DNA of 64,000 nucleotides, from NCBI GenBank assembly GCA_964486295.1, contig CAZAMF010000001.1:186001-250000 (forward strand), in the 5' to 3' direction. The notes under the pieces are model-generated. The model was not told the origin of the DNA. It searched no databases and saw nothing but the letters and a program-made list of their open reading frames with translations. The stretch comes from CALBZG01 sp964486295. Lineage in GTDB: Bacteria > Bacillota > Clostridia > Peptostreptococcales > Anaerovoracaceae. Below, one piece after another: positions 45,795-54,286 of this stretch (positions are counted from its first letter, which is position 1; the number at the start of each line of letters is the position of its first letter). Made by a program: the position numbers and the translations under genes.

Positions 45795-47042
45795 ATGAGG
45801 ATTTTAGTTGTTGATGATCAAAATGAAAAAGCAAGTGATATTGTAAATGCAGTATTAGTATGTAATAGAATAAAAAGAGAAGAAATAATTATTGTCCCAA
45901 GTATGAATGATGCAATTATACAACTGATTGATTTTAAATTTGATTTACTAATTGTTGATATGTGCATACCAGATACATTTGGTGGTAATCTACAAAACAA
46001 TGGTGGGTTAAGGCTAATTACTATAATAAGAGAAGATAGACGTATTATCAAACCAAGTGAGATAATAGTTTTAACAGCACATGAGGAATTATTTGTAGAA
46101 TTTGAGGATGAAGTTAAGAAAAACTCTTTTGATATCATTACATATAACAGCAGTTCGGAACAATGGAAAAGTAAAATAAACGCTAAAATAGAATACTTAA
46201 TAGACTGTGAAAAATCTCTAAGTGAGGGGCGAAAGTATAATTACGATGTTGCAATCTTAACGGCGGTTCCAAAGGAACGGGCTGCTATTGAACAATTGTC
46301 TGAATCCTGGGAATGTATTTGCATGGATGAAGACTCTACTCTTTACTACGAGTGCCAATGGAGAAAGGACAGTAAAAATATAAAAGTAATTACTACAAGC
46401 CTAATGCAAATGGGAATGGTATCAGCAGCCACTATTGCTACTAAAATGATATATAACTTTGCCCCGCGGTATTTAATTATGCCTGGGATAGCAGGAGGCG
46501 TTAAAAATGAATATGAGATAGGAGATATTATTATTCCGAAGGAAGTAAAAGATTACTGCAGCGGAAAGTACACAACTCCAAAAGAGGAAGTGGGATTGGC
46601 TGAAGCTGAAAAAAATCCATTGAGACATTTTATACCAACTGCAACATCAATTTCAACAGAACCCGATATCGTTAATAAGTTCGTTAATTCTTATAGCGAA
46701 GTACTATCGAAGATCCATTCGGGATGGTTTAACAGTGGTAAATATAAAGTTCCAACAATTAGAAACGGTTACATAGCAAGTGGTGATTCTGTAGTGCAAA
46801 ATAGCACTGTAATTGATATTTTAATAAGAAGTCATTTGAGAAATGCTGATGCCTTAGATATGGAAGCATATGGACTATACTTTGCAGCACAACAAGCAAT
46901 CAAGCCTAAACCAACCCCTCTTTGTATTAAGGCAATATCGGATTTTGCTAATAAAGATAAAGATGATGCTCATCAAGCATACGCAGCTTATGTTAGTGCA
47001 CAATTTATGAAATATTTTATTTTAAACGAATTAGACTTTTAA
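45795..47042 (+). CDS. dtcC: Detocs effector DtcC: receiver fused to a nucleosidase domain
   Basis: The 415-residue protein has an N-terminal receiver (1-130; Asp7-Asp8, phospho-Asp55, Thr94) and a C-terminal PNP/MTA-nucleosidase fold (about 150-412). That domain shows MPGIAGGVKNEYEIGDIIIP, Glu357 in DMEAYGLYFAA and catalytic-type Asp383 in ISDFANKD. In Detocs the phosphorylated effector cleaves the glycosidic bond of ATP and stops phage growth by depleting it. The conserved receiver Lys is replaced by Thr116. SD AAGGAG precedes the ATG. Confidence 0.9.
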   Translation: MRILVVDDQNEKASDIVNAVLVCNRIKREEIIIVPSMNDAIIQLIDFKFDLLIVDMCIPDTFGGNLQNNGGLRLITIIREDRRIIKPSEIIVLTAHEELFVEFEDEVKKNSFDIITYNSSSEQWKSKINAKIEYLIDCEKSLSEGRKYNYDVAILTAVPKERAAIEQLSESWECICMDEDSTLYYECQWRKDSKNIKVITTSLMQMGMVSAATIATKMIYNFAPRYLIMPGIAGGVKNEYEIGDIIIPKEVKDYCSGKYTTPKEEVGLAEAEKNPLRHFIPTATSISTEPDIVNKFVNSYSEVLSKIHSGWFNSGKYKVPTIRNGYIASGDSVVQNSTVIDILIRSHLRNADALDMEAYGLYFAAQQAIKPKPTPLCIKAISDFANKDKDDAHQAYAAYVSAQFMKYFILNELDF

Positions 47043-48190
47043 ATATTTTTATACACCTATGTTTTTTTACGCTAAAAGGTTGCAAGTATAATTTAAAACA
47101 AGGTCTATGATAGAAATCTTATTAAAATTGCTAATTCAGTGCGTAAATCAAAACGGATATAACAATGAAACTGATTGTTTTATTAACTTGTTAAGATTAA
47201 TTTGTGAGGATTTTGATTGGTAAATTATCATTGTAAACTACTTGATATAGTTTCTAAATTTTTTATGCGATATAGCTGAAATAAATATTAGCCCAATAAT
47301 TAATAGAATTTGCCGTAAATTATTATAAGCCACATATTATAATAGACATTATCACCTGCAGAACGCCATCGACTGAGACCGTTAAAATGAAATTTTGAGG
47401 GTTACTCTGAAACTAATATACTTTATTTAAGGTAGTTATATGCTTCTATTTTGTACTCACGGAAATTATATGATTCCTAAGCCATGCAAAATATTGTTTA
47501 GATCAGATGTTTTAAGCGATTATGGAAAAGATATGGGCACCCATTGTGCAATAAAATGATAATTACCACACAGAACGGTTTTCGAAAGGTTGAACGGAAA
47601 ATTTCGTTCGGAATATCTTAATCGGCATCAGTTTAAAAACCTTTCTGAAACAAGGGATATCATTGTAGACTAGACCCCAGGAACAAAATCGGGAAAGACC
47701 ATATTCTTATCTCGGGAACTTGCCTACGGAAAAATATGAAATGCAATTGCAGACAATACCTAACATTCTTAATATGTGGAAACAGGGATGATGTCACTCT
47801 CTTCCCAAAACCCCGGGTAATATAAACCATTTTTCAAAAAGAACCAATTCAACTGTTCTTATATTTATAAAATAGAATTCTAATATAAACAATGTCTTGA
47901 ATAGTCGCGGTGATTCTGATAGAGCGAATTATGGAAATAAATAGTTTCGATATTCATATATACTACAAATAAAATATCATATCCTGTTTGATAACAATGC
48001 TCTTTAATATAATACTTAAACAATTGATTAAATGACCGTTTTAGGTGTCCAATGTTGAATAAGTTTAACAGGTAGCTTATAATTACAATTGTTTTGGTAG
48101 ATATTCTAAACAAATCAAATAGTCTTGGCATACAAAATAACACCGTTAAAAGTTGATTATCTAATACAGCAAATATGATGAGGTTGCATA
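47043..48190. other. 1.1-kb intergenic region with mobile-element debris
   Basis: Apart from the transposase remnant at 47571-47791 I see no credible gene. A minus-strand reading frame at 47880-48143 has no start signals and no recognisable similarity. The final bases before 48191 contain the GATGAGGTT ribosome site of the methyltransferase. Confidence 0.6.
47571..47791 (+). pseudogene. Remnant of an IS3-type transposase (OrfB C-terminus)
   Basis: Reading across frames gives the end of an IS3-family DDE transposase: QNGF, then after a frameshift ERLNGKFRSEYLNRH and FKNLSETRDIIVD. There a TGG has become TAG, and after a second frameshift NRERPYSYLGNLPTEKYE continues to a TGA at 47789. The N-terminal part is gone. 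It marks past insertion between the two defence modules. Confidence 0.75.
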
Positions 48191-49117
48191 ATGACTAAAG
48201 AAAACAAAATTAAAATAGTATCTTCTCGAAAAGGCATCAGCTCAATAAATGTTTCTGAAAATGCATTAATACATATGGATGTTGAGAAACTCTTAGATTC
48301 ATTGCCAGAGGCCCCGATATTTGATTTAGTTATTTCTTCCCCACCATACAATATCGGGAAAGAATATGAACAACAAATCGCTATTGACGAGTATTTAGCC
48401 TGGCAGAAGCGAATTATTGAAAAAATATATATTAGGCTTAAAGATACTGGAAGTATTTGTTGGCAGGTAGGTAATTTTATTGACAATGGATCAATTAGTC
48501 CTCTGGATATAGAATTAGCACCGATTTTTAAATCGTTAAAAATGCAACTCCGTAATCGAATTATTTGGCATTTCGGGCACGGTCTCCATGCCAAAAAACG
48601 TTTCAGCGGAAGATATGAAGTTATTATGTGGTATACCAAATCTGACAATTATGTATTTAATCTAGATCCTGTTAGGATACCTTCTAAATATCCAAGCAAG
48701 AGGAGCTTTAAAGGCCCTAATCAAGGGAAACTATCAGGTAATCCTCTTGGTAAAAACCCTGAAGATGTATGGGACGTTCCAAATGTTAAAGGAAACCACA
48801 TTGAAAAAACTGGCCATCCATGCCAATTTCCTGTTGGACTAATTGAACGTTTAGTATTATCTATGACGAATGAAGGTCAGTTAGTTTTCGACCCATTTAA
48901 CGGATCAGCTTCAGCGGGGGTAGCAGCAATTATACATAAACGAAAATTTTGGGGTTGTGAAATACATAAAGACTACATAAAGATTTCAAAAGAACGCTTA
49001 ACAAAAGCTGTGGATGGTTTAGAAAAATACCGCCCATATAATAAACCGATATATGACCCTAACCAAAGCAATCTATCAAAGATCCCAGAAGAATGGAGAG
49101 ATATTTATGATTTATAA
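48191..49117 (+). CDS. Beta-class DNA methyltransferase (m4C or m6A)
   Basis: The 308-residue enzyme has catalytic motif IV SPPYN (50-54) before the SAM-binding motif I DPFNGSASAG (234-243), the beta-class order. HPCQFPVGLIERLV lies between them. SPPY is more typical of N4-cytosine, but N6-adenine cannot be excluded. It is the first gene of a packed five-gene cassette; its stop overlaps the next start by 11 bp. Likely role: marking self DNA for the restriction-like proteins downstream. Confidence 0.88.
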   Translation: MTKENKIKIVSSRKGISSINVSENALIHMDVEKLLDSLPEAPIFDLVISSPPYNIGKEYEQQIAIDEYLAWQKRIIEKIYIRLKDTGSICWQVGNFIDNGSISPLDIELAPIFKSLKMQLRNRIIWHFGHGLHAKKRFSGRYEVIMWYTKSDNYVFNLDPVRIPSKYPSKRSFKGPNQGKLSGNPLGKNPEDVWDVPNVKGNHIEKTGHPCQFPVGLIERLVLSMTNEGQLVFDPFNGSASAGVAAIIHKRKFWGCEIHKDYIKISKERLTKAVDGLEKYRPYNKPIYDPNQSNLSKIPEEWRDIYDL

Positions 49118-49556
49118 TGTTTATTCATATTGTAATGGCAAATCAGTAGTACCTGGTGAAATACTCGAAAAACTAATGCCGATCATGGATTCAATTAGAT
49201 TTGACGCACATAAAACTCCAGACAAAACTATTCGCAAATATATCGTTGAGGCAATGCAACAAGTAGGATGGCCTGGGCCAGTTAAACTATCTTCTGATTC
49301 GAATATTAGCATAACGTCATTACATCGAAAAATAGGGGCGTGCGTGCAATTTGGGAATATTGGAAGAATGTATGCCGATTTACTTAAACTTCAAACCTTA
49401 TACAATAAAAATTCTATTATTGCAGCAGTTTTTATTATGCCCAATAGTGACCCTGAAGCAAAAAACTGTGCGCGTGCAACGAGGTTAATGAAAGAATTAG
49501 CAATATATGATTCAGTAATTACAGTTCCGATGATTATTATTGGTGTTGGTGAATAA
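49107..49556 (+). CDS. BglII/BstYI-like protein lacking catalytic acids
   Basis: The 149-residue protein resembles the core of BglII-family restriction enzymes: KIGACVQFGNIGRMYADLLK followed by a C-terminal VITVPMIIIGV strand. In BglII the motif is D-x8-E-x-Q-F-G-N; here the Asp position is Thr70 and the Glu is Cys79, while Gln81 is kept. It is therefore probably not an active nuclease alone and may recognise DNA or scaffold. ATG 49107 follows GGAGAG by 6 nt inside the methyltransferase end. Family assignment is from pattern, not alignment. Confidence 0.6.
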   Translation: MIYNVYSYCNGKSVVPGEILEKLMPIMDSIRFDAHKTPDKTIRKYIVEAMQQVGWPGPVKLSSDSNISITSLHRKIGACVQFGNIGRMYADLLKLQTLYNKNSIIAAVFIMPNSDPEAKNCARATRLMKELAIYDSVITVPMIIIGVGE

Positions 49557-49568
49557 AGGGGGAAGCAA

Positions 49569-50900
49569 ATGACTGGTTCAAAATATGGTTGGGAGCAATA
49601 CAGAAGAGAGGAAGAGATTAAAAAACTAACTACATTTTCGTCTGAACGTATAAAAACGATTCACTTTAATGGCGAGAGGGTAGATTTAAAAGTTATTAGC
49701 GTTCCGATTGAACTTCCAGCATATCGTTTAGAAAACGGACGCACTTCGTCCGCACAGGATCAGTATATCGCATCGAATACTGGTATCCCAGAGGACTTTT
49801 TTACTCGTGATTTAAATTCTCCTGAGGCTCAGGAAATTCAGCATTCTTTATTATTAAAGTTAGTTAATCGTTCTCGGTTAGAGAAAGAGTTCAAAAAGAC
49901 TGATACGCATCAAACGGAACCTCTAATTTGCACACCGGAAGGGTTTGTAATTAATGGTAATAGACGTTTAAGCTATTGGAGAAATCTTTATTATAACTCG
50001 CCGGATACATATCCATTTTATAAATATATAGAAATTGCAATTTTCCCATATTCTGATGAGGATTCAATATTACAATTAGAAGTTGATCTTCAGATAGCGC
50101 CAGATATCAAAGAGGATTATATTTGGCATGCTGAAGCAAAAATGATCATTCGGCATAGAGATAAGTATGGTTACGATTCAGAAAAGTTGGCAAAAATATT
50201 TAGAAAAGATTCTAAAAAAGAAGTTGACGAATTGTTGAGTATGTATGATCTTGCGGAGGAGTTTTTGCATAAACATGGTATAACTAAACAGTGGGATAAA
50301 GTTACGGGCCAGTTACAGGCATTTAAAGATTTGGCAAATTATCTTTATTCAAAAAAAGCATTTACTTCAGATGCACACGCAACAGTTTTTAAGAACATTG
50401 GATTTTCATATATTAAGCTTGCAATAGATAATAATTTGGATGGGAATAGTGCACACAAGAATATTGTTAATGCCAAAAAATATTATCCGAATGTAGAAGC
50501 TGTGCTTTTGACAAACTATGCATCTCAAGTCGAAAGCATTACTGCCGCCTCAGGAACGGAGCCGGATGTAATATCTTTGCTTGAGAATGGCTTTGTTTCA
50601 AATCAAGAACAAGGTCGCCTAGCGGCATTAACTCAAATTCTTGAAAGCGGTAATCGTGATCATGAAATAGCGTCTATGGTTACTGATGCCGTTGAGGAAC
50701 AACAAGAAATTCAGAAAGAGAAAAAACGAAATACAAGTGTTTTTTCTTATATAAAAGATGCTCATGGGAAACTCGAAAGTGCGATTGCTGCAATTGCAAA
50801 CAATTCAAGCGGTTATAATCTTTCAAAAGCAGGTGTAAATGCTCAATTAGACAATATCGAAACCTGCATTCATCAGTTGAAAGTGTGGTTAAGTGAATGA
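49569..50900 (+). CDS. ParB/Srx-like domain protein
   Basis: The 443-residue protein has a ParB/sulfiredoxin-type nucleotide motif GFVINGNRRL (125-134) after an N-terminal segment. A mostly helical remainder follows, including a Glu/Lys-rich linker near 380-390. ParB-fold proteins bind or hydrolyse nucleotides (CTP in true ParB). No ParA partner is present, so it is not a partition system. It sits between the BglII-like and helicase genes, overlapping the latter by 4 bp, suggesting a regulatory or loading role in the cassette. Confidence 0.7.
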   Translation: MTGSKYGWEQYRREEEIKKLTTFSSERIKTIHFNGERVDLKVISVPIELPAYRLENGRTSSAQDQYIASNTGIPEDFFTRDLNSPEAQEIQHSLLLKLVNRSRLEKEFKKTDTHQTEPLICTPEGFVINGNRRLSYWRNLYYNSPDTYPFYKYIEIAIFPYSDEDSILQLEVDLQIAPDIKEDYIWHAEAKMIIRHRDKYGYDSEKLAKIFRKDSKKEVDELLSMYDLAEEFLHKHGITKQWDKVTGQLQAFKDLANYLYSKKAFTSDAHATVFKNIGFSYIKLAIDNNLDGNSAHKNIVNAKKYYPNVEAVLLTNYASQVESITAASGTEPDVISLLENGFVSNQEQGRLAALTQILESGNRDHEIASMVTDAVEEQQEIQKEKKRNTSVFSYIKDAHGKLESAIAAIANNSSGYNLSKAGVNAQLDNIETCIHQLKVWLSE

Positions 50901-52690
50901 TAATAACAGTCGATTATAATCCTCTCCATAATACAGCTAATATTACATCCAACATTCCTGATGGATATGCTTGGTCACAAATCTGTACTATTGCACGGAG
51001 CGATTGCTCAACTGCAGTAGTTCTTGGAGTTACTCTAATAATTCCTTGGTATAAATTCCTTTCTTTTAAAACCAGATTGCTACATTTGACTCAATATGCA
51101 TATCCAGCTAATATAATTCTGTCAGATGCAGCTAAAGATAAACTTAATAGGGATAAAAAAGTAAGCTATACTGAAGCGATACAAATCCCAAAAATAAATG
51201 GAGATCAACTAAAAGCACGACTATTATCAGTTGGTTTTGTGCGCCCATTAAGCGATAACCAGATTCGCAATGTTTGTAAATTAGCATCACTTCCAGCTGG
51301 TGCTACATTTTCAGTACCAGGCGCCGGTAAAACTACAGAGGCTTTAGCGTATTACTTTTATAATGCGTCACCAGATGACCGGCTTCTGATTGTAGCTCCC
51401 AAAAACGCACTCGAGGCATGGAATGAGCAATTGTCTGAATGTTTAGCGAACCCAGCTGCACATTTCACTCGGTTACGGGGTGGAGCAAGAAAAATTACCA
51501 CTTTGCTAGCTGATAAACCGCAATTTATCATTATTTCTTATCAACAATTTATTAGGGTTCAGGATATAATAAAAGACTATATTTGTGAAAAAAGAACTTT
51601 TATGTTTCTCGACGAAAGCCATCGAATAAAGAGCGGATCCCAAGGTATTGCAGCAGAGGCTATAGTTTCGGTTTCCGATATACCATATAGGAAATTAGTT
51701 ATGTCTGGAACACCGATGCCTCAGGCAATTGAAGATTTATTGCCACAGTTTAATTTTTTATATCCGGATGTGACAGTCGATATATCCGATATTATAGATC
51801 GCTTTCAAAACGTATTTGTAAGAACTACAAAAGCCGAACTCGGACTTCCGGAAGTTAATAGGGTAAGAGTACCACTGAGATTAGGCCCTAAACAGGAAAT
51901 TTTCTACAATTTATTACGTTCAGCAACAGCTCGTGATGCCGCTGGAATGAGTCGTAACAATAAAGCATTTATGCGCAGTTTAGGAAAGAGCATAATTAAA
52001 ATTATGCAATATGTATCAAATCCAGCCCTGTTGGTAAAAGATATAAATTTTATGTTCGATTCAAGACTAAGTGATGCAATTATGGAAGAAAACAGCACTA
52101 AAATTGATAAAGCTTGCGAAATGGCAAGAGAATTTGCTATACGGGGATATAAGACAATTATATGGACTTCATTTGTTGAAAATGTTGAAACAATTGCTCT
52201 AAGACTTTCTAATATTGGTGCAGATTTTATTCATGGCGGTGTAGATGCGGGGGATGAGACGGAAGAAGATACCCGAGAATGGAAAATAAAGGAATTTAAA
52301 AATAATCCGAGTAAGTGGGTACTTGTAGCAAATCCAGCGGCTGCATCAGAAGGTATCAGTTTGCATATGGTGTGCCATCATGCAATTTATGTCGATAGAA
52401 CTTTTAATGCAGCCCATTTTTTGCAATCTGAAGATCGAATTCACCGATATGGATTAACGCCCGGCACTCAAACAAATATTTATGTCCTAGAGTGTTCAAA
52501 TACAATTGACGAAATTATTAATGACAGACTCATTAATAAGGTTGAACTGATGAGTAGAGCACTTAATGATCCGTCGCTATCCATTCTTGCAGATATATCT
52601 TCAACTGAAGAAAGCAATGAATATGGGGGCATAGATCAAAGCGACGTTGATGCAATAATGCAGTACTTAGGTGGTGGGCAATATGATTAG
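50897..52690 (+). CDS. SNF2-type helicase/translocase
   Basis: The 597-residue SF2 ATPase shows motif I PGAGKTT (141-147), II DESH (239-242), III SGTPM (270-274) and VI QSEDRIHRYG (510-519), the SNF2 pattern for double-strand translocation without strand separation. A small N-terminal domain of about 110 residues is unfamiliar. ATG overlaps the upstream stop (ATGA), and the nuclease gene starts 8 bp before its end. Likely the motor of the cassette. Confidence 0.88.
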   Translation: MIITVDYNPLHNTANITSNIPDGYAWSQICTIARSDCSTAVVLGVTLIIPWYKFLSFKTRLLHLTQYAYPANIILSDAAKDKLNRDKKVSYTEAIQIPKINGDQLKARLLSVGFVRPLSDNQIRNVCKLASLPAGATFSVPGAGKTTEALAYYFYNASPDDRLLIVAPKNALEAWNEQLSECLANPAAHFTRLRGGARKITTLLADKPQFIIISYQQFIRVQDIIKDYICEKRTFMFLDESHRIKSGSQGIAAEAIVSVSDIPYRKLVMSGTPMPQAIEDLLPQFNFLYPDVTVDISDIIDRFQNVFVRTTKAELGLPEVNRVRVPLRLGPKQEIFYNLLRSATARDAAGMSRNNKAFMRSLGKSIIKIMQYVSNPALLVKDINFMFDSRLSDAIMEENSTKIDKACEMAREFAIRGYKTIIWTSFVENVETIALRLSNIGADFIHGGVDAGDETEEDTREWKIKEFKNNPSKWVLVANPAAASEGISLHMVCHHAIYVDRTFNAAHFLQSEDRIHRYGLTPGTQTNIYVLECSNTIDEIINDRLINKVELMSRALNDPSLSILADISSTEESNEYGGIDQSDVDAIMQYLGGGQYD

Positions 52691-53558
52691 GTTATCGCCA
52701 GGGATGTTAAACGCTGCAAGTTGGCTTATCAATACAAGTAAAAATCATGTTATCCAACAACATAAAATTTTGTCGGATTTGAATAACATTATAGGGGTAA
52801 AGGCTGCAGATGTTATCGAAACATCTATAAAATGTCAATGGATTTATATTGACTCAGAAGACATTATACATCCCTCTCTGAAGGCTGAAGATTATTCAAG
52901 TTTTTCTGTTGACGTAAGCAGACGTATGCTTAGAGATTTCATTCTTCAAGTTAAACCCGCATGGATGTTATTGTTGAAGCGGGGACGTAAAGAAAGTGTT
53001 CCATATTTAGATAAAGATTCACAAGCGTGCTTCTATAATAGTGAGCTTATGAATAATCCGATAGACGATCTTGCGGCTAGTTGGTGGATTCAACTCGAAA
53101 GCAAAATATTTCAAATTAATAATGATGCTAATGCTATGACAGGTTTAGTCGGAGAACAACTTTCGTTGAAATATGAAGAGAAACGTGTTGGAAGGATGCC
53201 TGATTGGTATTCAATCGATAGCAACAAAGTTGGATTCGATCTCCTTTCCATTGTAGATCCATTAAATGATTTCAAGCTTAAAATTGAAGTGAAATCGTCA
53301 AAAAATGAAATTAACGAAGCACTTATCCATATTACTTATAATGAATGGTTAACGGCAATTTCGAGTACGGATTACGTTTTCCATTTGTGGCTAATATCAA
53401 ATCGTCCTCAAATAGCTGTTATCGATAAAACTGAAATGGTGCGTCATATACCGATATGCTCAGGTGATGGGAAATGGGAAACAGTTGAGATTCCATTTAA
53501 TACATTTAATGATTATTTTATGCCGTATAACTATCATACTTTTGATCTAGAACAATAA
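52683..53558 (+). CDS. Putative DUF3883-like PD-(D/E)XK nuclease
   Basis: The 291-residue protein has a C-terminal restriction-like core: GLVGEQLSLKYE (Glu158), GFDLLS (Asp186) and IEVKSS (Glu202, Lys204), followed by an aromatic-rich strand, as in DUF3883 domains of restriction and defence proteins. The N-terminal half (1-145) is unassigned. ATG 52683 overlaps the helicase stop. It is the only member of the cassette with an intact nuclease-like active site. Confidence 0.72.
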   Translation: MIRLSPGMLNAASWLINTSKNHVIQQHKILSDLNNIIGVKAADVIETSIKCQWIYIDSEDIIHPSLKAEDYSSFSVDVSRRMLRDFILQVKPAWMLLLKRGRKESVPYLDKDSQACFYNSELMNNPIDDLAASWWIQLESKIFQINNDANAMTGLVGEQLSLKYEEKRVGRMPDWYSIDSNKVGFDLLSIVDPLNDFKLKIEVKSSKNEINEALIHITYNEWLTAISSTDYVFHLWLISNRPQIAVIDKTEMVRHIPICSGDGKWETVEIPFNTFNDYFMPYNYHTFDLEQ

Positions 53559-53647
53559 TCACTAATGTTAGATTGTACTGCTTAAAGTCACTGCAGTATG
53601 TGCTTTAAGAATGACAAGAGAAAAACTGATATCATGGAGGATATTTC

Positions 53648-54286
53648 GTGAAAAAATTAATTATAGTGTGCGAAGAAAAGCTTAGACAGTACGGGGACTT
53701 TTTAGCTCAACTAATAAGTCTTGAAGACGATAAGAATGATCAGGTTGTTGGTGCAAAAGACGGAGCGGTAGCAGCACAGGTTTGGACAGAAAAGGAATAT
53801 GATTCCAATGCCGTTCAGATATCCTCAGAGCAGTATATTTTGTTTATTGGAAACAGTAAATTGATTAAAGATAAGAGATTACATATGCAGGAAAAGTTTT
53901 CTGAGTATGGAATGCAATACGGATGGCTTGGTAAACAAGGTGTGATATTTATTGATAAAGTAGTCTCTCTTGATGAGTATGATAATTTCTTTCAATACGC
54001 AAAGAAGATTCAACCAGCGATTGCAAAACTCATTGAAAAAAAAGCAGTTGTATTTGCATTACCAGACCCAAATGCCGAAGATGGTAAAGATGAAGCATTT
54101 GGACTTAAAAAGCTTTTGGCACCTATGAAAGCAATCCCGGCTGCTATAGTGAACGCACCTGTACAGGGTTTAAATTTGTTCACAAAAGCAGCAAACAATA
54201 ATAAGATCGAAGAGCAAGAATATTCATGTCTAATCCTTATGTTTTATCTAAAAGGATTAAGCGCGTTTTTAGGTCTGAATCAGTAA
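53648..54286 (+). CDS. Unknown island protein, 212 residues
   Basis: It starts at GTG 53648 with GGAGG 7 nt upstream. The protein has an alpha-beta look with no recognisable motif; the segment APMKAIPAAIVNAPVQG near 160-180 is amphipathic. Its 3' end overlaps the possible start of the next gene, suggesting coupling. It is separated by 89 bp from the restriction-like cassette, so membership there is uncertain. Confidence 0.65.
   Translation: MKKLIIVCEEKLRQYGDFLAQLISLEDDKNDQVVGAKDGAVAAQVWTEKEYDSNAVQISSEQYILFIGNSKLIKDKRLHMQEKFSEYGMQYGWLGKQGVIFIDKVVSLDEYDNFFQYAKKIQPAIAKLIEKKAVVFALPDPNAEDGKDEAFGLKKLLAPMKAIPAAIVNAPVQGLNLFTKAANNNKIEEQEYSCLILMFYLKGLSAFLGLNQ

Noticed and set aside
41882..47042. Calling the kinase-receiver-nucleosidase operon a new system
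   Set aside because: Its domain layout equals the described Detocs system, so it is reported as known.
47880..48143. Minus-strand 87-residue frame
   Set aside because: No start signals, AT-driven composition and no recognisable similarity; treated as non-coding debris.
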